A stretch of 64,000 nt of DNA, from the NCBI GenBank assembly GCA_949358305.1, contig OX442314.1, positions 15,555,060 through 15,619,059 of the forward strand, given 5' to 3'. Source of the DNA: Strigamia acuminata. Its lineage: Eukaryota; Arthropoda; Chilopoda; Geophilomorpha; Linotaeniidae. The position numbers and the translations under genes were made by a program. The notes under the pieces are model-generated. The model was not told the DNA's origin. It ran no database searches and worked only from the letters and a program-made list of their open reading frames with translations. Shown piece by piece: positions 14,601 through 25,379 of this stretch (its first letter is position 1; each line of letters begins with the position of its first letter).

Positions 14601-16983
14601 CTCGCACAACACTAATCACAACACACACACACGAGAGCTATGTGCACTTAGTGTTGTGTAGCAGAACGCAAACACAGATACCCTATACTGGAATGTTTAT
14701 TTATGGCTGTCGTATTGTAACCGTAAAAGACCTATTCGACGAAATTCACGATGCTATCAAAACAGTTGCCGCAGTATTGACTATAGCTTTAATATTTATT
14801 TTAAAGGTAAAAACAGATTGTGGTACAACATAGTATATAAGGAAGAAGCTATTTTAGAAAGTATGTATAATTCCAATTAAAACTTTGTTGCGAGACATTT
14901 ATTAGTCTAATTAGCAGACGAGGAAAAGCAGGGGATAAAGAAATTAACTAATTTTTTACCTTAATTTTTTTTACAAATATTCCTCATCACGAAACCCATT
15001 TTTGCAATTGCTTCACTTCCGTTTGTACTTTAAACTTAAACAAGTATAAATATTTAGAACCCATGAAATTGCTCCTTCCAAGATAAATTAATTAAACTTA
15101 ATAACGTAAAATAAAATAAAAACAAATAGTTATTAATAATTTGACAAGTTACCAACCTTATAGAAAAACTCAAATGTTATAAAATAAAAAGAAAAGAGAA
15201 AAAAAGTAAAATAAAATTAAAGTAAAACCGACCTTTTTCGACCTTGCGGTCATCATCACGTTCCATCTTTTTTACTGCAGAGAACCTTTTGTGCTTTTTC
15301 TCCCGAAGCAAGCAGCGTAATAGCAACTTAGCCGGGCCACGGATTCTTTATAAATAGTATTTTAAAACTGCTTGCTGGAAAAGAACAAAAACAATCTAAA
15401 GATTCAGATTGAACAAATAAAAAAAATATTATTACTCTGCTACTTTGCAGGTAGAACTGAGAAGCCCAACGAGATAGTGCCCAATGCGCGAAACAAAACC
15501 AATTATTTACCACAAACGTATTCAATTTGCTTTTGGATAGCAATACTTGTTGCCGATTTGCCCAAAATCACCGAAATACATCATCCATTATGAATAATTA
15601 AGTCTGCCGATTAATACCTAATTCTTTTACGGTATAACATCAAAGTATTCGCTCTGTCACCATAAAATCATGCGATAAATTCGTGATTTAATAGTAATAG
15701 TAATTGAATGTTGATCTGTATTGCTGATTAAACTCGGTGGTCGGTCCGGAAAGTGATGATTTTAATCTATATATATTTGCGCCATCAATGTCAATAAACT
15801 GATGGACAATGCTTGTTCACAATCAGTCAAAGACAACTCAGCTTTTTACACGGAATAAGAGTTTACCGCGAATTTACCGACTAAAATATACTAACATACT
15901 AAAATTCCTACGTGTTTACAAACTAAAAAAAAAATTAAAAAAAGATTTGTTTTTATTAAGCTTTTCCATTACAAAAACGTGTATTTTCATTAGGTTGATT
16001 CCCCTATTCTTATGTACAACTTGATAATTTGACACGTAGACGAGGAGCGAAAAATCTGGTGCTCCAATTTCAGTGCTAGACACGACAAAAATTGGATCTA
16101 GGCGCGAATCAGGAAATCGAATTTGGCGATGTGCAAGTTCGGTAAAGAGCTTAACGTCATCTGTGCGAGTTGCGTCTCTGTGCGCAAAGAAGAGAAGCAT
16201 TAAGATTTTTCGCTCCCGGTCCCAAACCGATAGTTCTGCTGCAGTGGGCAAAAAATTTGTTTCTACTTCTAATCGGTGAACGTTTTCACAGCAGACGAGA
16301 AAAAATTTCAAATTGAATTTTCCAAAGCTCAGCTTGCTATCTTCTACGCGCATTTACATGCACAAAACAATGATGACGTGAGTAAAAAATTGTGTAATTT
16401 TAATGAAAAAAAATACAATTTAAAATAAATTATTTTTAAATTAAGTTTAACATATGCATCTAGGCAATGTTCTCTTCTTTCTCAAGCTACTTCGGTCCAA
16501 TTGGCTTTGCTTGTAGCTTATAAATTGGTTTCCCGGGCAAGCAATTCAATATCCTTTTCGATTAGACTATATTTACTCCTTAAAGCCTTATATTTCCACG
16601 TGAAAAAGGTCTAATTAATGAACAAACTCCATTTTCTCGCTTGGTTCTCTTTGCAGCGAATTTATTTTACACTTTTAAAAAAAAATTCACTTTTTCTCTA
16701 AACATTTTTCACTCAAATTGTACACTAAATCGGCAAATTCTTTTTCCAACGTAAAGAACATGTTTATAGTTCATTTTCCCCTGCCCCACTGGTTTTTTTT
16801 CCTCTTGGGCGCCGATGATTCACTTTACCAGAGATGCAGACTAGCCTTAAAGCCAAACTCTAATGTAAGCCTATGCTCAAACATTTTCTATCAAACTGCA
16901 TACCACTCTTCGATCTTAGCCAACAACTGATTGGGTCAAAACACCCCGCTTGGCAGCTTCAATAACAAACACACTCGACCAAT
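2647..16983. other. Long stretch without supportable genes
   Basis: AT-rich DNA with many homopolymer runs and short chance ORFs. No exon with convincing splice sites and protein-like content was found on either strand. If the signal-peptide gene that starts at 22,067 runs leftward, this is probably its first intron. The longest non-transposon ORF here (15916-16353, minus, 145 codons) resembles no family I know and ends in a Lys/Phe-rich low-complexity stretch. A 22-base poly-A run sits at 6849-6870. Confidence 0.5.
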
Positions 16984-17197
16984 CTTAAGTTATGCATTCA
17001 CTGTAACCAATAGAAACAATGCGCAGTTGCTTAGACAACCACAACCCATTAGCTATACAAAATTAGTCCCGACTCTAAATTCCAATACATATAAGACTCC
17101 TTTATTTTTTGGTCAAGGAATTACATTAGTTCCTCAAACAGAAATGGAACAAGATTTAATTCTACACTTTGCATAATTTATCTTCATGAATAACTTG
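16984..17197. repeat. Dispersed repeat, copy A (intact)
   Basis: This 214-bp block has a clear relative at 37,792-38,342. Shared landmarks in the same order are TTAAGTTATGCATTCA, CAATAGAAACAATGC, CAACCACAACCC, CTCTAAATTCCAATA, GGAATTACATTA and a TTATGAATAACTT-like end. The second copy is split by about 330 bp of unrelated DNA, so this copy shows the uninterrupted order. No ORF or terminal repeats were recognised, so the element class is unknown. Confidence 0.6.
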
Positions 17198-17483
17198 TGA
17201 AAAGATAGACTCAAGATGACGGCTTCTTAGATCTAGACATGATGTAGTTTACTATTTACCTTCAATTTTGTTTTGTTTTCCTATTTTTTAAACACGCCCA
17301 CGAATAGTAGGAGCACTCGCGAAAAATTCGCACGTAATAAAAAAATAAAAATAAAAATCATGAACTTTTAACATGAAATATTAAACCCACGGCAAAATAA
17401 ATCGGACACGCGACGCAACCATCACCAGTAGAGTTACGCATTTTACGTGTTCAGCGAGCGCCCTGAGACAGTTCAACTAACAG

Positions 17484-17600
17484 GGTAGGACCGCCTCACC
17501 GTACTGATCACCCGTTCCCATTAGACCGCAAAAGTTAAGCAGCACCAGGCCTGATAAGCACTTAGACGGGTAATATGCCGGGAATCCCAGTTGTTTCTCA
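17484..17600 (+). pseudogene. Degenerate 5S rRNA-like sequence
   Basis: The block follows animal 5S rRNA from the 5' region through the internal promoter. GTTAAGCAGC near 17,534, GGCCTGATAAGCACTTAGACGGG (box A to intermediate element and box C region), and GCCGGGAATCCCAG toward the 3' end correspond to the conserved AAGTTAAGCAGC, GGCCTGGTTAGTACTTGGATGGG and GCCTGGGAATACCGGG stretches. Length (about 117 nt) fits 5S, but there are many substitutions. No second copy or T-run terminator is seen. It is either a decayed 5S gene or the head of a 5S-derived SINE (SINE3-like). The structured tail downstream favours the SINE reading. Confidence 0.7.
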
Positions 17601-17735
17601 TCCTTGTCTGTTCCAAGGTACTGTTTCTATGGCTAGATCGTCTGCCACCAGCACTAACATGGTTTTATCTGGTTAGTGCTCGGTGTGCGGCCTAATTCCC
17701 CAGACATGCATAAGCGTATAGGATCACGACCATGG
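17601..17735 (+). repeat. Tail attached to the 5S-like head, with a hairpin
   Basis: Immediately after the 5S-like block lies GC-richer DNA unlike the surroundings. It contains a perfect 9-bp stem, AGCACTAAC (17650-17658) against GTTAGTGCT (17672-17680), with a 13-nt loop. GC content drops back to background after about 17,735. This could be the body of a 5S-derived SINE. Confidence 0.4.
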
Positions 17736-20700
17736 TAAGTCGAATATAAATTAAAATTTTAAAAATTTCGCATCGTCTGATGAATAAATAATTATTCGCC
17801 CAATGACTTCCTTTAACTTCAATTCGACCGAACTCAAGATGGGTTATGAGAGAACATGGTAGTCTTTCAACCGTTAATGCTTGTTGGTTTCATCACCAAA
17901 AATTAATTTTAATGCTTTGACTTTATTCAATACATTATACATATTTATGAGTATGCATTTTGTTCGGTGTTTTTAAAAAAAAACAAAAAACAATTTTTGA
18001 TTACTATTCCGTGCATTTTGCTCGGGCAGTGTCGATTGTACATTTTAAATAAGTTTCTCGCATATATAATTATTGCATGTTGATATTTCATATTTTCAAC
18101 AAAATTGTTCTTTAATTCTTCATAAAACATAAATGTTGTACAAAAATAGCTTGTTTTCATCTTTTACTTTCTAAATACAATCGCTATGGATTTGAAAATC
18201 AATAATAAACTTTATACATATCTAAAATTGTGCATTAAAATATTCAAATACACGTTTCCATTTTAAATGGATGCAATATAAATGAGATGCGGCACAAATA
18301 AACTGAATGCAGTATTATTGTTCACGGGAATTTAAACCACAGACAAATGAAGTAAACGACGAGAAAACAAACTGCTTTCCATACAAAAAACCTTTTAGAA
18401 TGCACTTAACTTAATTTACTAATATCACTCAAAGTACACAATAAGGTATTGAGGAACTTGTAGCACCTCCCTTAAGTCCCTTATCCCATTCCAATTTGGC
18501 ATTTTAATTTAAATCTTACTCGTATTTAAACCACTTAAACTGATAGATTTAAAAAATATTACCTTTATTACTCGCCCACAAACAAGCACAGACTATCTCT
18601 CAACCCACGCTCCTCCCATCTCAAATTTCAAAATATTTTTTAAGAACCTTTTCCCCCCTCTCAAGCTTGATTAAATTCCATTCGAAAACTCAAAATCACA
18701 ATCGAAAAACAGAAGGCAATAAGAATAATAAATTTTATTAATAAATTTGTTTTCTATCAACTAAAAATTTAGCCCTGGAGAGATAATTTCATCTTCAAGC
18801 TCCCGCCCTACTCCTAGTTACCATAACCTTTTAATTAAACTCAAACTGTGAAAGATTTTCCTTGATGAATACTTTAATACAATCCTCGTCACGTGATCAA
18901 ATCTGAAAACAGGAAGCAGCTGGCCCTCTCGTGGCCACAATGGATAAACATTTGCACCAGATTACTGTACATGAACAACCAAAAGGCGAAGGCAGATTTA
19001 ACATTTTCGCATATACACACTGCAATAACTTGCAATTTGCAGCCGGCCACTGTTTATCAGGCCAATATGTACCCTAGTTAATTAAAACCCAATGGTTTTA
19101 ATTCACTGCCCTTTAATAGACACGCCCACACTTTTATCCATCCAGCCTTTATTCATTTCATTTTTCTTTTAAAGCCAAACTGACTTGACCCTATCTGCTT
19201 TGAGTGTTAGGAAATTCTATGAAAAGAATGCAAACTTTTATTGAAACTCATTACGAATTTCTTTTGAGCTTTGCTCCAATGTTGACATGTATGAGTAAAG
19301 AAAGAAAAGATTGAAATGAGTCTTTATTCTATTCACCTTGCGTACCGTTTTCTTCAAATCCCTGCACTCCAAGCGAACACTGATTTCACTCTCCAACACA
19401 GCATAAAATTACTACGATAAATTCCCATCTGCCCCTTCTGAATGAAGATTGCACGCATGAATTACAGCGACAACGGCACATTGTAGCAAATAGTGTGCCC
19501 AGGACTTCATTTCCCGAGCGACTTACACAAGATTAATCATCAGAACTAAAAAAATATTGCTGTTTTCGTTTCAAAATGAATTTATACCTCAGCCACCTGA
19601 GTCCTCCTCCCGTCCCCCTATCCGCCAACAAGGGCACTAACTTATTTTTTGATACATTATATCAAATTATTGTTACTCACGATGAAAATTACAATTTCCA
19701 AATCAATGCTGTCACTAGTAAATGGAAGAAAAATGAAATCTAAAAACTTCAATTCTTTTTCCAATTTCAAAAAATAAAACTCAAATGTTGAGACAAATAG
19801 CTCCAGTCATCCATCCACATATGTCGTAATCTAATTTTCTATTTTAATATTGTATAAAAAAAAATAATCCAATAAAAAAAGCACACAAATGCAACAAACG
19901 CAAAAAAAAAGTAAACTTGCGTGCAAATCCAATTAATATTTAATTTTTAAGATAAAAAGCAATAGGACAGGCGCAGCGCCATTGTTCTATTATCTTCTGC
20001 AGACGAAACCACTGTGCAAAAGAACAAGACTTTACATTTAAAATACTGCTTCACAGAAAATAACGTCAGCGTGAACACTTTTTTTTAAAAGATAAAAACT
20101 TGACCGACATTTCGAGACATATCGGCAATTCCAATTTTATTTTGTTTTGCACAAAACCGACAAGTCATCCGCATGAAATTGCGAAGCACGGCTGTGACAG
20201 GTCGCAAATGCCTAATTACATTTTACGTGACGACAAATATTTTGTTGCAAATAAAACCCTACACACAATAAAATGTGATCAAATTTCGTTTCCAGATTTC
20301 CTTCGCTCTTCTCATGTATAAACAAGATCTTTTCTAAACTTTAACCATTTTTCTTTTCATTTATCACAAAATAAATTTAAAAATTGCAAAATCTAAATTC
20401 AAATTTTCAACTACTTGAATTCTGCCGTTGAATTACCTTGAAACCAAATTCGCAAAACCAAATTTGATCACCACTTTTCACTTTAACGTCAACCTGTTAC
20501 CGCAGTAGGCTATCTATTACTGTTAGATTTTTAAATCCACAGTTAGCGTCTTCTTTTCCTGGTATATATTACAATTCACGGGGTACCTTTCCCTTGTAAA
20601 AAAAACCCCTACGTGGCAAACTCATAAGTTATAACATCTTGCTCACACCCAGTGACTCCAGATCTAAATAATTTCATCCAGCTGAACCAAAATTCACCGT

Positions 20701-20890
20701 TACCCGAAACACAATCACCAAGTTTTTATTTTCTTTCGTCCACTACGAAAATTAAAATAATCCCCCATTTCGATAATTTGAAAAATGCACCTTGACGTGA
20801 AAAAAATATCAGCAATTTCCAAAGTATTAACCATCAGATTACTGTGGCCATAAATGCGACCGAAATAGACAAACAACCGGGTTCCGATAA
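17736..20890. other. Non-coding AT-rich DNA
   Basis: No exon, RNA gene or mobile element could be supported in this stretch. Short ORFs at 17945-18160 (minus) and 20100-20321 (plus) look like chance frames in AT-rich DNA. Confidence 0.5.
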
Positions 20891-20962
20891 TCTTGGAGTG
20901 CGAGTTGAACCACATTCCTCCTGACTGCTGGTCAGGTACACTACCAATTATGCTATCTAGGA
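20891..20962 (-). pseudogene. tRNA-like sequence (tRNA pseudogene or SINE head)
   Basis: Read on the minus strand, this 72-nt block folds roughly as a tRNA. It has a 5-of-7 acceptor stem (TCCTAGA with TCCAAGA), a D arm with an AATTGGTA loop, and a perfect 5-bp anticodon stem (CCTGA with TCAGG) around a 7-nt loop whose middle triplet is AGC. The TTCAACT T-loop lies in a B-box-like GGTTCAACTC. The T stem lacks one base relative to a proper stem and position 33 is C instead of U, so it is unlikely to be a working tRNA. DNA just downstream on the minus strand could be a SINE body, but no target duplication was found. Confidence 0.5.
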
Positions 20963-21991
20963 CTCCATTAGAAACACCGTCTGTTTTGTCTTTGGCCAAC
21001 CCAAAGTGCATTTTACTCAACTGCAACCACACCTTTCTTCACTTGGTCGGTTTTCCTGCATCGAGGATAACGATCGAGTACTTGAACTGAGTAGTGGGAA
21101 CTCGGTATTACAAGGATTTAGATCAGTGAACCGAGATCAGTGTTCACACCAAAGCTTAGCACGGATCTATATAGATCCACAAGCGTGGATAAGACCCGCG
21201 CTCTTCGGCGTCAAACGCACAACCAATGCAACAAGAATGAAACCGGCGAACAACTTGATTTCCGCCATTTGCAATTACACCACCCATTGCAAAGCCAATC
21301 GTGGTCAAAAAAATTAAATTAGTCTATTTTCATAAACCAGCACAAGCATCTCTAAACATTACACACCCAATTACAATCTAAAAAATGCAAATTTAACCAC
21401 GATTACGCAGTCGCCGTAACACAGTATCAGACATCTAACCCCATAAATCACATTCCAAAACAAGCCGTAATTAGAATCACTTGCGCGCTAGTTAACCCTT
21501 ACAATCTTTTAAATTACCATAAAATTTTATACAATTGCTCTAGAATAAAATACAAGTGTTGAACGTAGAAAACAGCCGTAAATTCAAACAAACCGAATCC
21601 CCATTAAAACAAAGCAAAAAAAGAAGCCATAAAGCAATAGGATTCCTTAATTCAGATATTCTAGAAGCATTACAACCAAACCAAATTACACACACACACA
21701 GGCAAGTAACGCATCTAGCCATTTACATTCACCCCGCACCTCTGCGCTACAAATTACAAATCTTTTAATACACATAATCGTTAGTAGCGTCCATTTATCA
21801 AAAATCTTCCACAAAATGCGGATTAAAAAAAGAAAAAAATATTGATGCCTCATTAATTTATCAAATTGCGATTTTTCTAACTACTTAAAGCAATTAATAT
21901 AATTAATCAATTCCCTCGAGAACTAATTAAACGTAGCGTCGTATCATTAAAATAATTCAAAATGCTAATCAAACGAAAATAATCGGCTTAC
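20963..21991. other. Presumed intron 1 of the signal-peptide gene
   Basis: This DNA lies directly downstream (minus strand) of the splice donor that closes the signal-peptide exon. It holds no recognisable exon. An ACACACACAC run is present near 21,690. Confidence 0.5.
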
Positions 21992-22067
21992 CTGAACAGG
22001 TGAGCACAAGAAATGCAGCAGCCATCCATAGAAGGGAGTTGCGACGGTCGTCCGTGCACAGTTCCAT
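21992..22067 (-). CDS. First coding exon: signal peptide of a secreted or membrane protein
   Basis: The exon opens with ATG at 22067-22065 and encodes 25 residues plus one base. The polar start (MELCTDDRRN) is followed by a hydrophobic core (SLLWMAAAFLVLTCS), the pattern of a cleavable ER signal peptide. It closes CAG|GTAAGC, a near-consensus donor, leaving phase 1, the phase used between most extracellular domain exons of immunoglobulin-superfamily receptors. The GC-rich upstream region fits a promoter and 5' UTR. The next exon was not found down to position 1, so a long first intron running out of the window is inferred. The product cannot be named. A Dscam-like or other IgSF receptor is possible given phase and neighbourhood, but that is inference. 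Confidence 0.7.
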
Positions 22068-22560
22068 TCTAAACAATCCTTAAGTTCAGAAATAGATTGT
22101 TTCTTTTTCTTTCTTCTTTCGCTTTGTCTTAGTGTCCAAACAAAAGACGACGAGATCTAAGAGAAAAGTTTAGTTCACTCGTGCTCTCATTGCTGAGAAA
22201 TAAGAATCAGCTTCTCAATCGATGAAATCGAGCGGGCAAAGATGAATCTCACGTGCGGCACGACGATGGATTTTCTCCACGTGCTCGTTCCGCAAGCGCC
22301 GAGCGACGACTGGCTCACGGCACCACTCGGCCAATGCTCCCACCCTCTCTTGGTTATCGATCGGTGGTTGCTGCTAGAACTCAGTGTGAGAGGGACTCGC
22401 AAACGGCTGACGCGCAGTCGCTGCACGCAATGCATCCCGGTCTGGTTCGCAATGCATCATTGGAGAACAGTTTCCGACAGCTTAGCAGTCGACACATGCT
22501 GTTAAAATTCGAAAAATCTTGATCATTAAAGTCGGAAACGAGCGCCCAGAGTACATTTTT
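22068..22560 (-). promoter_or_regulatory. GC/CpG-rich 5' UTR and promoter region of the signal-peptide gene
   Basis: This segment is markedly richer in G+C and CpG than the flanks, and it lies immediately upstream of the signal-peptide ATG on the minus strand. A 6-codon upstream ORF (ATG at 22190-22188, stop at 22172-22170) would lie in the 5' UTR if transcription starts above it. No TATA box is evident, and initiator-like TCAT/TCAG motifs are too common to choose among. ORFs on the plus strand here (22242-22522) are most likely shadows of the composition. Confidence 0.45.
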
Positions 22561-23460
22561 GCTATCACGTGACAGCCCCAGCCAATCGTTGCTGAGAGTT
22601 CAGTTTTCAATGGAAGGATTGCATCGAGTAACTAGTCTTTCTCATACCGGGTTGTTCTACGAAGCAGCTGCGAGACTCTCGCGAGATGAACATCGGAATA
22701 CGCATAACAAAAGGCGGTCGGTTCAAATCTTGTATTCAAATCTATTTTTAAAATAATTTTTAAAAAAATTTTTTTTAAAAAAAAGAGTTTTACAAATAAA
22801 ACAGTAAATTCGTATGAAATTGCAGTACGGATTGAAATACCAAAGTTCAACGATGAAACACGAACTGAACCTATTTTGATGTTCAACTTGACGTTTATCA
22901 TTAGTTTAAATATCGCCGTGTTTCTGGTGCACGCAACGGTTGTATTGTGATTGACATTTATAATTTTTCGATACATCAAAATAGATTTGAAGTTTGAACA
23001 AATCCCTACAAGCGCTACAAACTAATACTTTATCGTGATGAGGATTAACCTTCGTCGGAAGGTCAATGGTTATCGTGCATCCACTGCAAATGTACAGTAA
23101 TAAAAAAGGCATCAATCGGTGTCTATTCCTCACATTAGGCCTACGACAAAGGCAAGTTTCGTAACTTTAGCCATAAAACCTAAAAGAAGTAGAATCGATA
23201 AATGAATCAGTTCAGAAATCAAGTGCTAGCATTATTCCTGACTAGTTTAGTTAGCACTAACTACAAACCTCCGCCAATTTCATCGAGTTCAATTCAAAAA
23301 TGTTTTAATATCTTACACGCCAAGCCGCCACATTTTCTCAGGAAGTCTTTGCACTCTCCAATCCGGAAATTGATGCTGCCCTTTAGTGAGCAAATACTGA
23401 ACTTCATTCCGTGTCAAATTTTAGTGAAAATCAGTTCGTAATTTCGTTATTTCACACTCT

Positions 23461-23492
<32 letters not shown>

Positions 23493-24684
23493 AAAAAAAA
23501 CATAATAAAAATTGCTCATTAAATGTGATTAATTGTTCTGTCTAACACCTGTAATTAATTAAATCTAGTAGTAAGCATTCCCGAATCTGAAAACAAAACC
23601 TGAATCTCCTGAAATTTAGTGACTCAATACATTAATTGAACAGTTTATTAGGCAACAAAATGTAAATATAAATAATTTTGACTAAAGACCATTATGGTGT
23701 GAATTTCGTCTAAGCGGTTAGTTGTGGGACGCACAAAACAGATAATGATCAGTAGGAGGGAAAGCTCTTGGTACAGTTTAATCCTAATTAGTGTGGTTGG
23801 ACATTTATCTTAATTAAACAGCCATTGCATAAAAAATAAATAAAAAGAAGATTCTTACACAACGTCGTGTGAAGTCCCAATACAAAAGCAAGATTGCACA
23901 AAAAGATGCGAGTAATTCACACCACTATCAACAGTGAATTTTAAATGAAAACTTTAACTGTGAAAACTTCTTATTAAATTAAATTTATTGCACGTCAAAT
24001 TGAATAATCATTCCTCCAATAGCTTAAATTGGCATTTCAACCATATTAACACTGATTGAGATGCACCCACAAATAAATCCCAGTGGGATTCATCGCACAC
24101 GAACCTTAACCACTACTGGACTCCTAATGAGTAAGGGTTAACATTTGTTCAAAATGACAGCGCCATTGGCATTTCAACATCCACTAAGTCATACTTTAAA
24201 ATTACCACAAATGTTTGCGGAAAGAAGAAAGATGGAGATGGGAAAAAGACAAATGTTAGCGCATGAAGCGGCGCAATCCATTTAACACATAAAAATAGCT
24301 TAAATCTCATCTGAGCAAGACTAATTAATTTTTCTAAAAAATAACATTTATCTTTTTAATAACCGCAATGAATTTATTGGAGACAAAAAAAACATGTATC
24401 AAATGCTACGAACAAGAACAAATCCCCTTATTTCCATTTTCTCAACCTGAAACGCAAAAAAATGTCCGCTGGCATCGCAAACTCATAGAACTTATACCCT
24501 CAAATGGCATCCAATCGCGTGTGCACCCGAGGGAAGAATAGTAACCATGATGGGTGCCTCGATCACACAGAGATCATTGTGCTTCTATGTAAATGAGGTG
24601 GCATCAGGAAAAAAGATAGAAAGATCTGTCAACCACACCACACTCCCCTATTCCCATCTTTTCACTGCAAATCTCATGGCACAT
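22561..24684. other. Intergenic DNA before the retrotransposon
   Basis: No gene supported. A GGTTCAAATC B-box-like motif occurs near 22,730, but no matching A box or tRNA fold accompanies it. An (AAAT)n microsatellite lies at about 23,466-23,487. Confidence 0.5.
24681..24684. repeat. Target-site duplication, left (ACAT)
   Basis: The four bases directly before the 5' LTR match the four bases after the 3' LTR (36183-36186), as expected for Ty3/gypsy integration. Confidence 0.85.
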
Positions 24685-24820
24685 TGTGGTGACCACGAGG
24701 TCACAAAAGTGTTTTAATTAATCATAACCTAATAAATAGTAATTTTAATATTGATAGTAAAATGATTGTCAGATTATTGCGGGAAAATTAGCTATACTAG
24801 TTTTACCGTTTCTGCGAGAC

Positions 24821-24869
24821 TGACGTGACAACGTCATAGATTTGCATAATTCCCCGAATTTATGCAAAT
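24821..24869 (+). promoter_or_regulatory. Paired CRE-like and octamer-like palindromes in U3
   Basis: TGACGT and ACGTCA face each other across 4 bp (24821-24836). They are followed by ATTTGCATAA (24840-24849) and TTATGCAAAT (24860-24869) facing each other across 10 bp. The next bases carry a further ACGTCA, and the TATA-like box starts 22 bp after the octamer pair. The motifs match CREB/ATF half-sites and the POU octamer ATGCAAAT. Actual binding factors are inferred. The same array is in the 3' LTR at 35709-35757. Confidence 0.6.
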
Positions 24870-24891
24870 ACGTCATTTCCGGTCCAGCCAC

Positions 24892-24899
24892 TATTTAAA
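24892..24899 (+). promoter_or_regulatory. TATA-like box of the LTR promoter
   Basis: TATTTAAA lies downstream of the palindromic motifs and about 340 bp upstream of the AATAAA signal. This is a sensible arrangement for U3 promoter, R and polyadenylation site. Confidence 0.55.
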
Positions 24900-25232
24900 C
24901 CCGTGTCTGACCGGAAACCCCCACTTTATAGATACCAGAGCAACATTAGCATCACCACCTCACCGTCAGGCCGTTTTACCGGATTGATAGAGGATCGATG
25001 CCCGTTGCCAATTACATCTATAAATCAGAGTCACAGATATTATCGTAGCAATACTACGATCGTAATATCTCCCGAAGCGAAGCGTTTGCGAACACGTGTT
25101 TCGCCAGACGCCATTACCCTAGACAACAGTAGAAGCCACGTGTAAGACTGCCGTGCAGCAACAAATCGTATCCGCCAGCAAGGATCCGAGACCACATTGT
25201 TAAGTATCATTATTGTATTATTACAAGTGTGA

Positions 25233-25238
25233 AATAAA
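25233..25238 (+). terminator. LTR polyadenylation signal
   Basis: AATAAA followed by GGGTGTTATTAG and a GTGT stretch, the usual signal plus GU-rich arrangement. The functional copy is in the 3' LTR at 36121-36126. Confidence 0.6.
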
Positions 25239-25296
25239 GGGTGTTATTAGTAAGATATTGTGTAAGTTTATTTACCGGAATCAAGGTTACGACACG

Positions 25297-25314
25297 TGGG
25301 GGCCCGTCCGGGAT
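25297..25314 (+). other. Primer-binding site, tRNA-Pro type
   Basis: The 18 nt starting TGGGGGCCCGTCCGGGAT sit two bases after the 5' LTR. They differ at one position from the well-known retroviral tRNA-Pro primer-binding site (C in place of T at position 8). It would pair with the CCA-tailed 3' end of a tRNA-Pro having the compensating base. Confidence 0.8.
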
Positions 25315-25379
25315 AGTTTGACTAATCAGACTATTTTAAATAAACGTATCTTACGGTTTGACATTTGCAAACTATCGAA

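Larger units (their letters stand above)
24685..25294 (+). repeat. 5' long terminal repeat
   Basis: This 610-bp repeat is identical by eye to 35573-36182. U3 features: a GTGACC-acga-GGTCAC palindrome at 24689-24704, CREB/ATF-type TGACGT-gaca-ACGTCA at 24821-24836, an octamer inverted repeat at 24840-24869, another ACGTCA near 24870, and a TATTTAAA box at 24892-24899. R-region features: a hairpin-forming inverted repeat around 25036-25069 and an AATAAA polyadenylation signal at 25233-25238 followed by GT-rich DNA. An 80-codon open frame inside has no ATG and is probably not a gene. Confidence 0.95.

Noticed and set aside
15916-16353. 145-codon minus-strand ORF
   Set aside because: No recognisable domain, no convincing splice sites and a low-complexity Lys/Asn/Phe end. 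Probably a chance frame or a decayed repeat.
22700-22745. GGTTCAAATC B-box-like word
   Set aside because: No A box or acceptor and anticodon stems around it.
24903-25145. 80-codon open frame inside each LTR
   Set aside because: It has no ATG start and lies across the promoter and leader. It appears twice only because the LTRs are identical.
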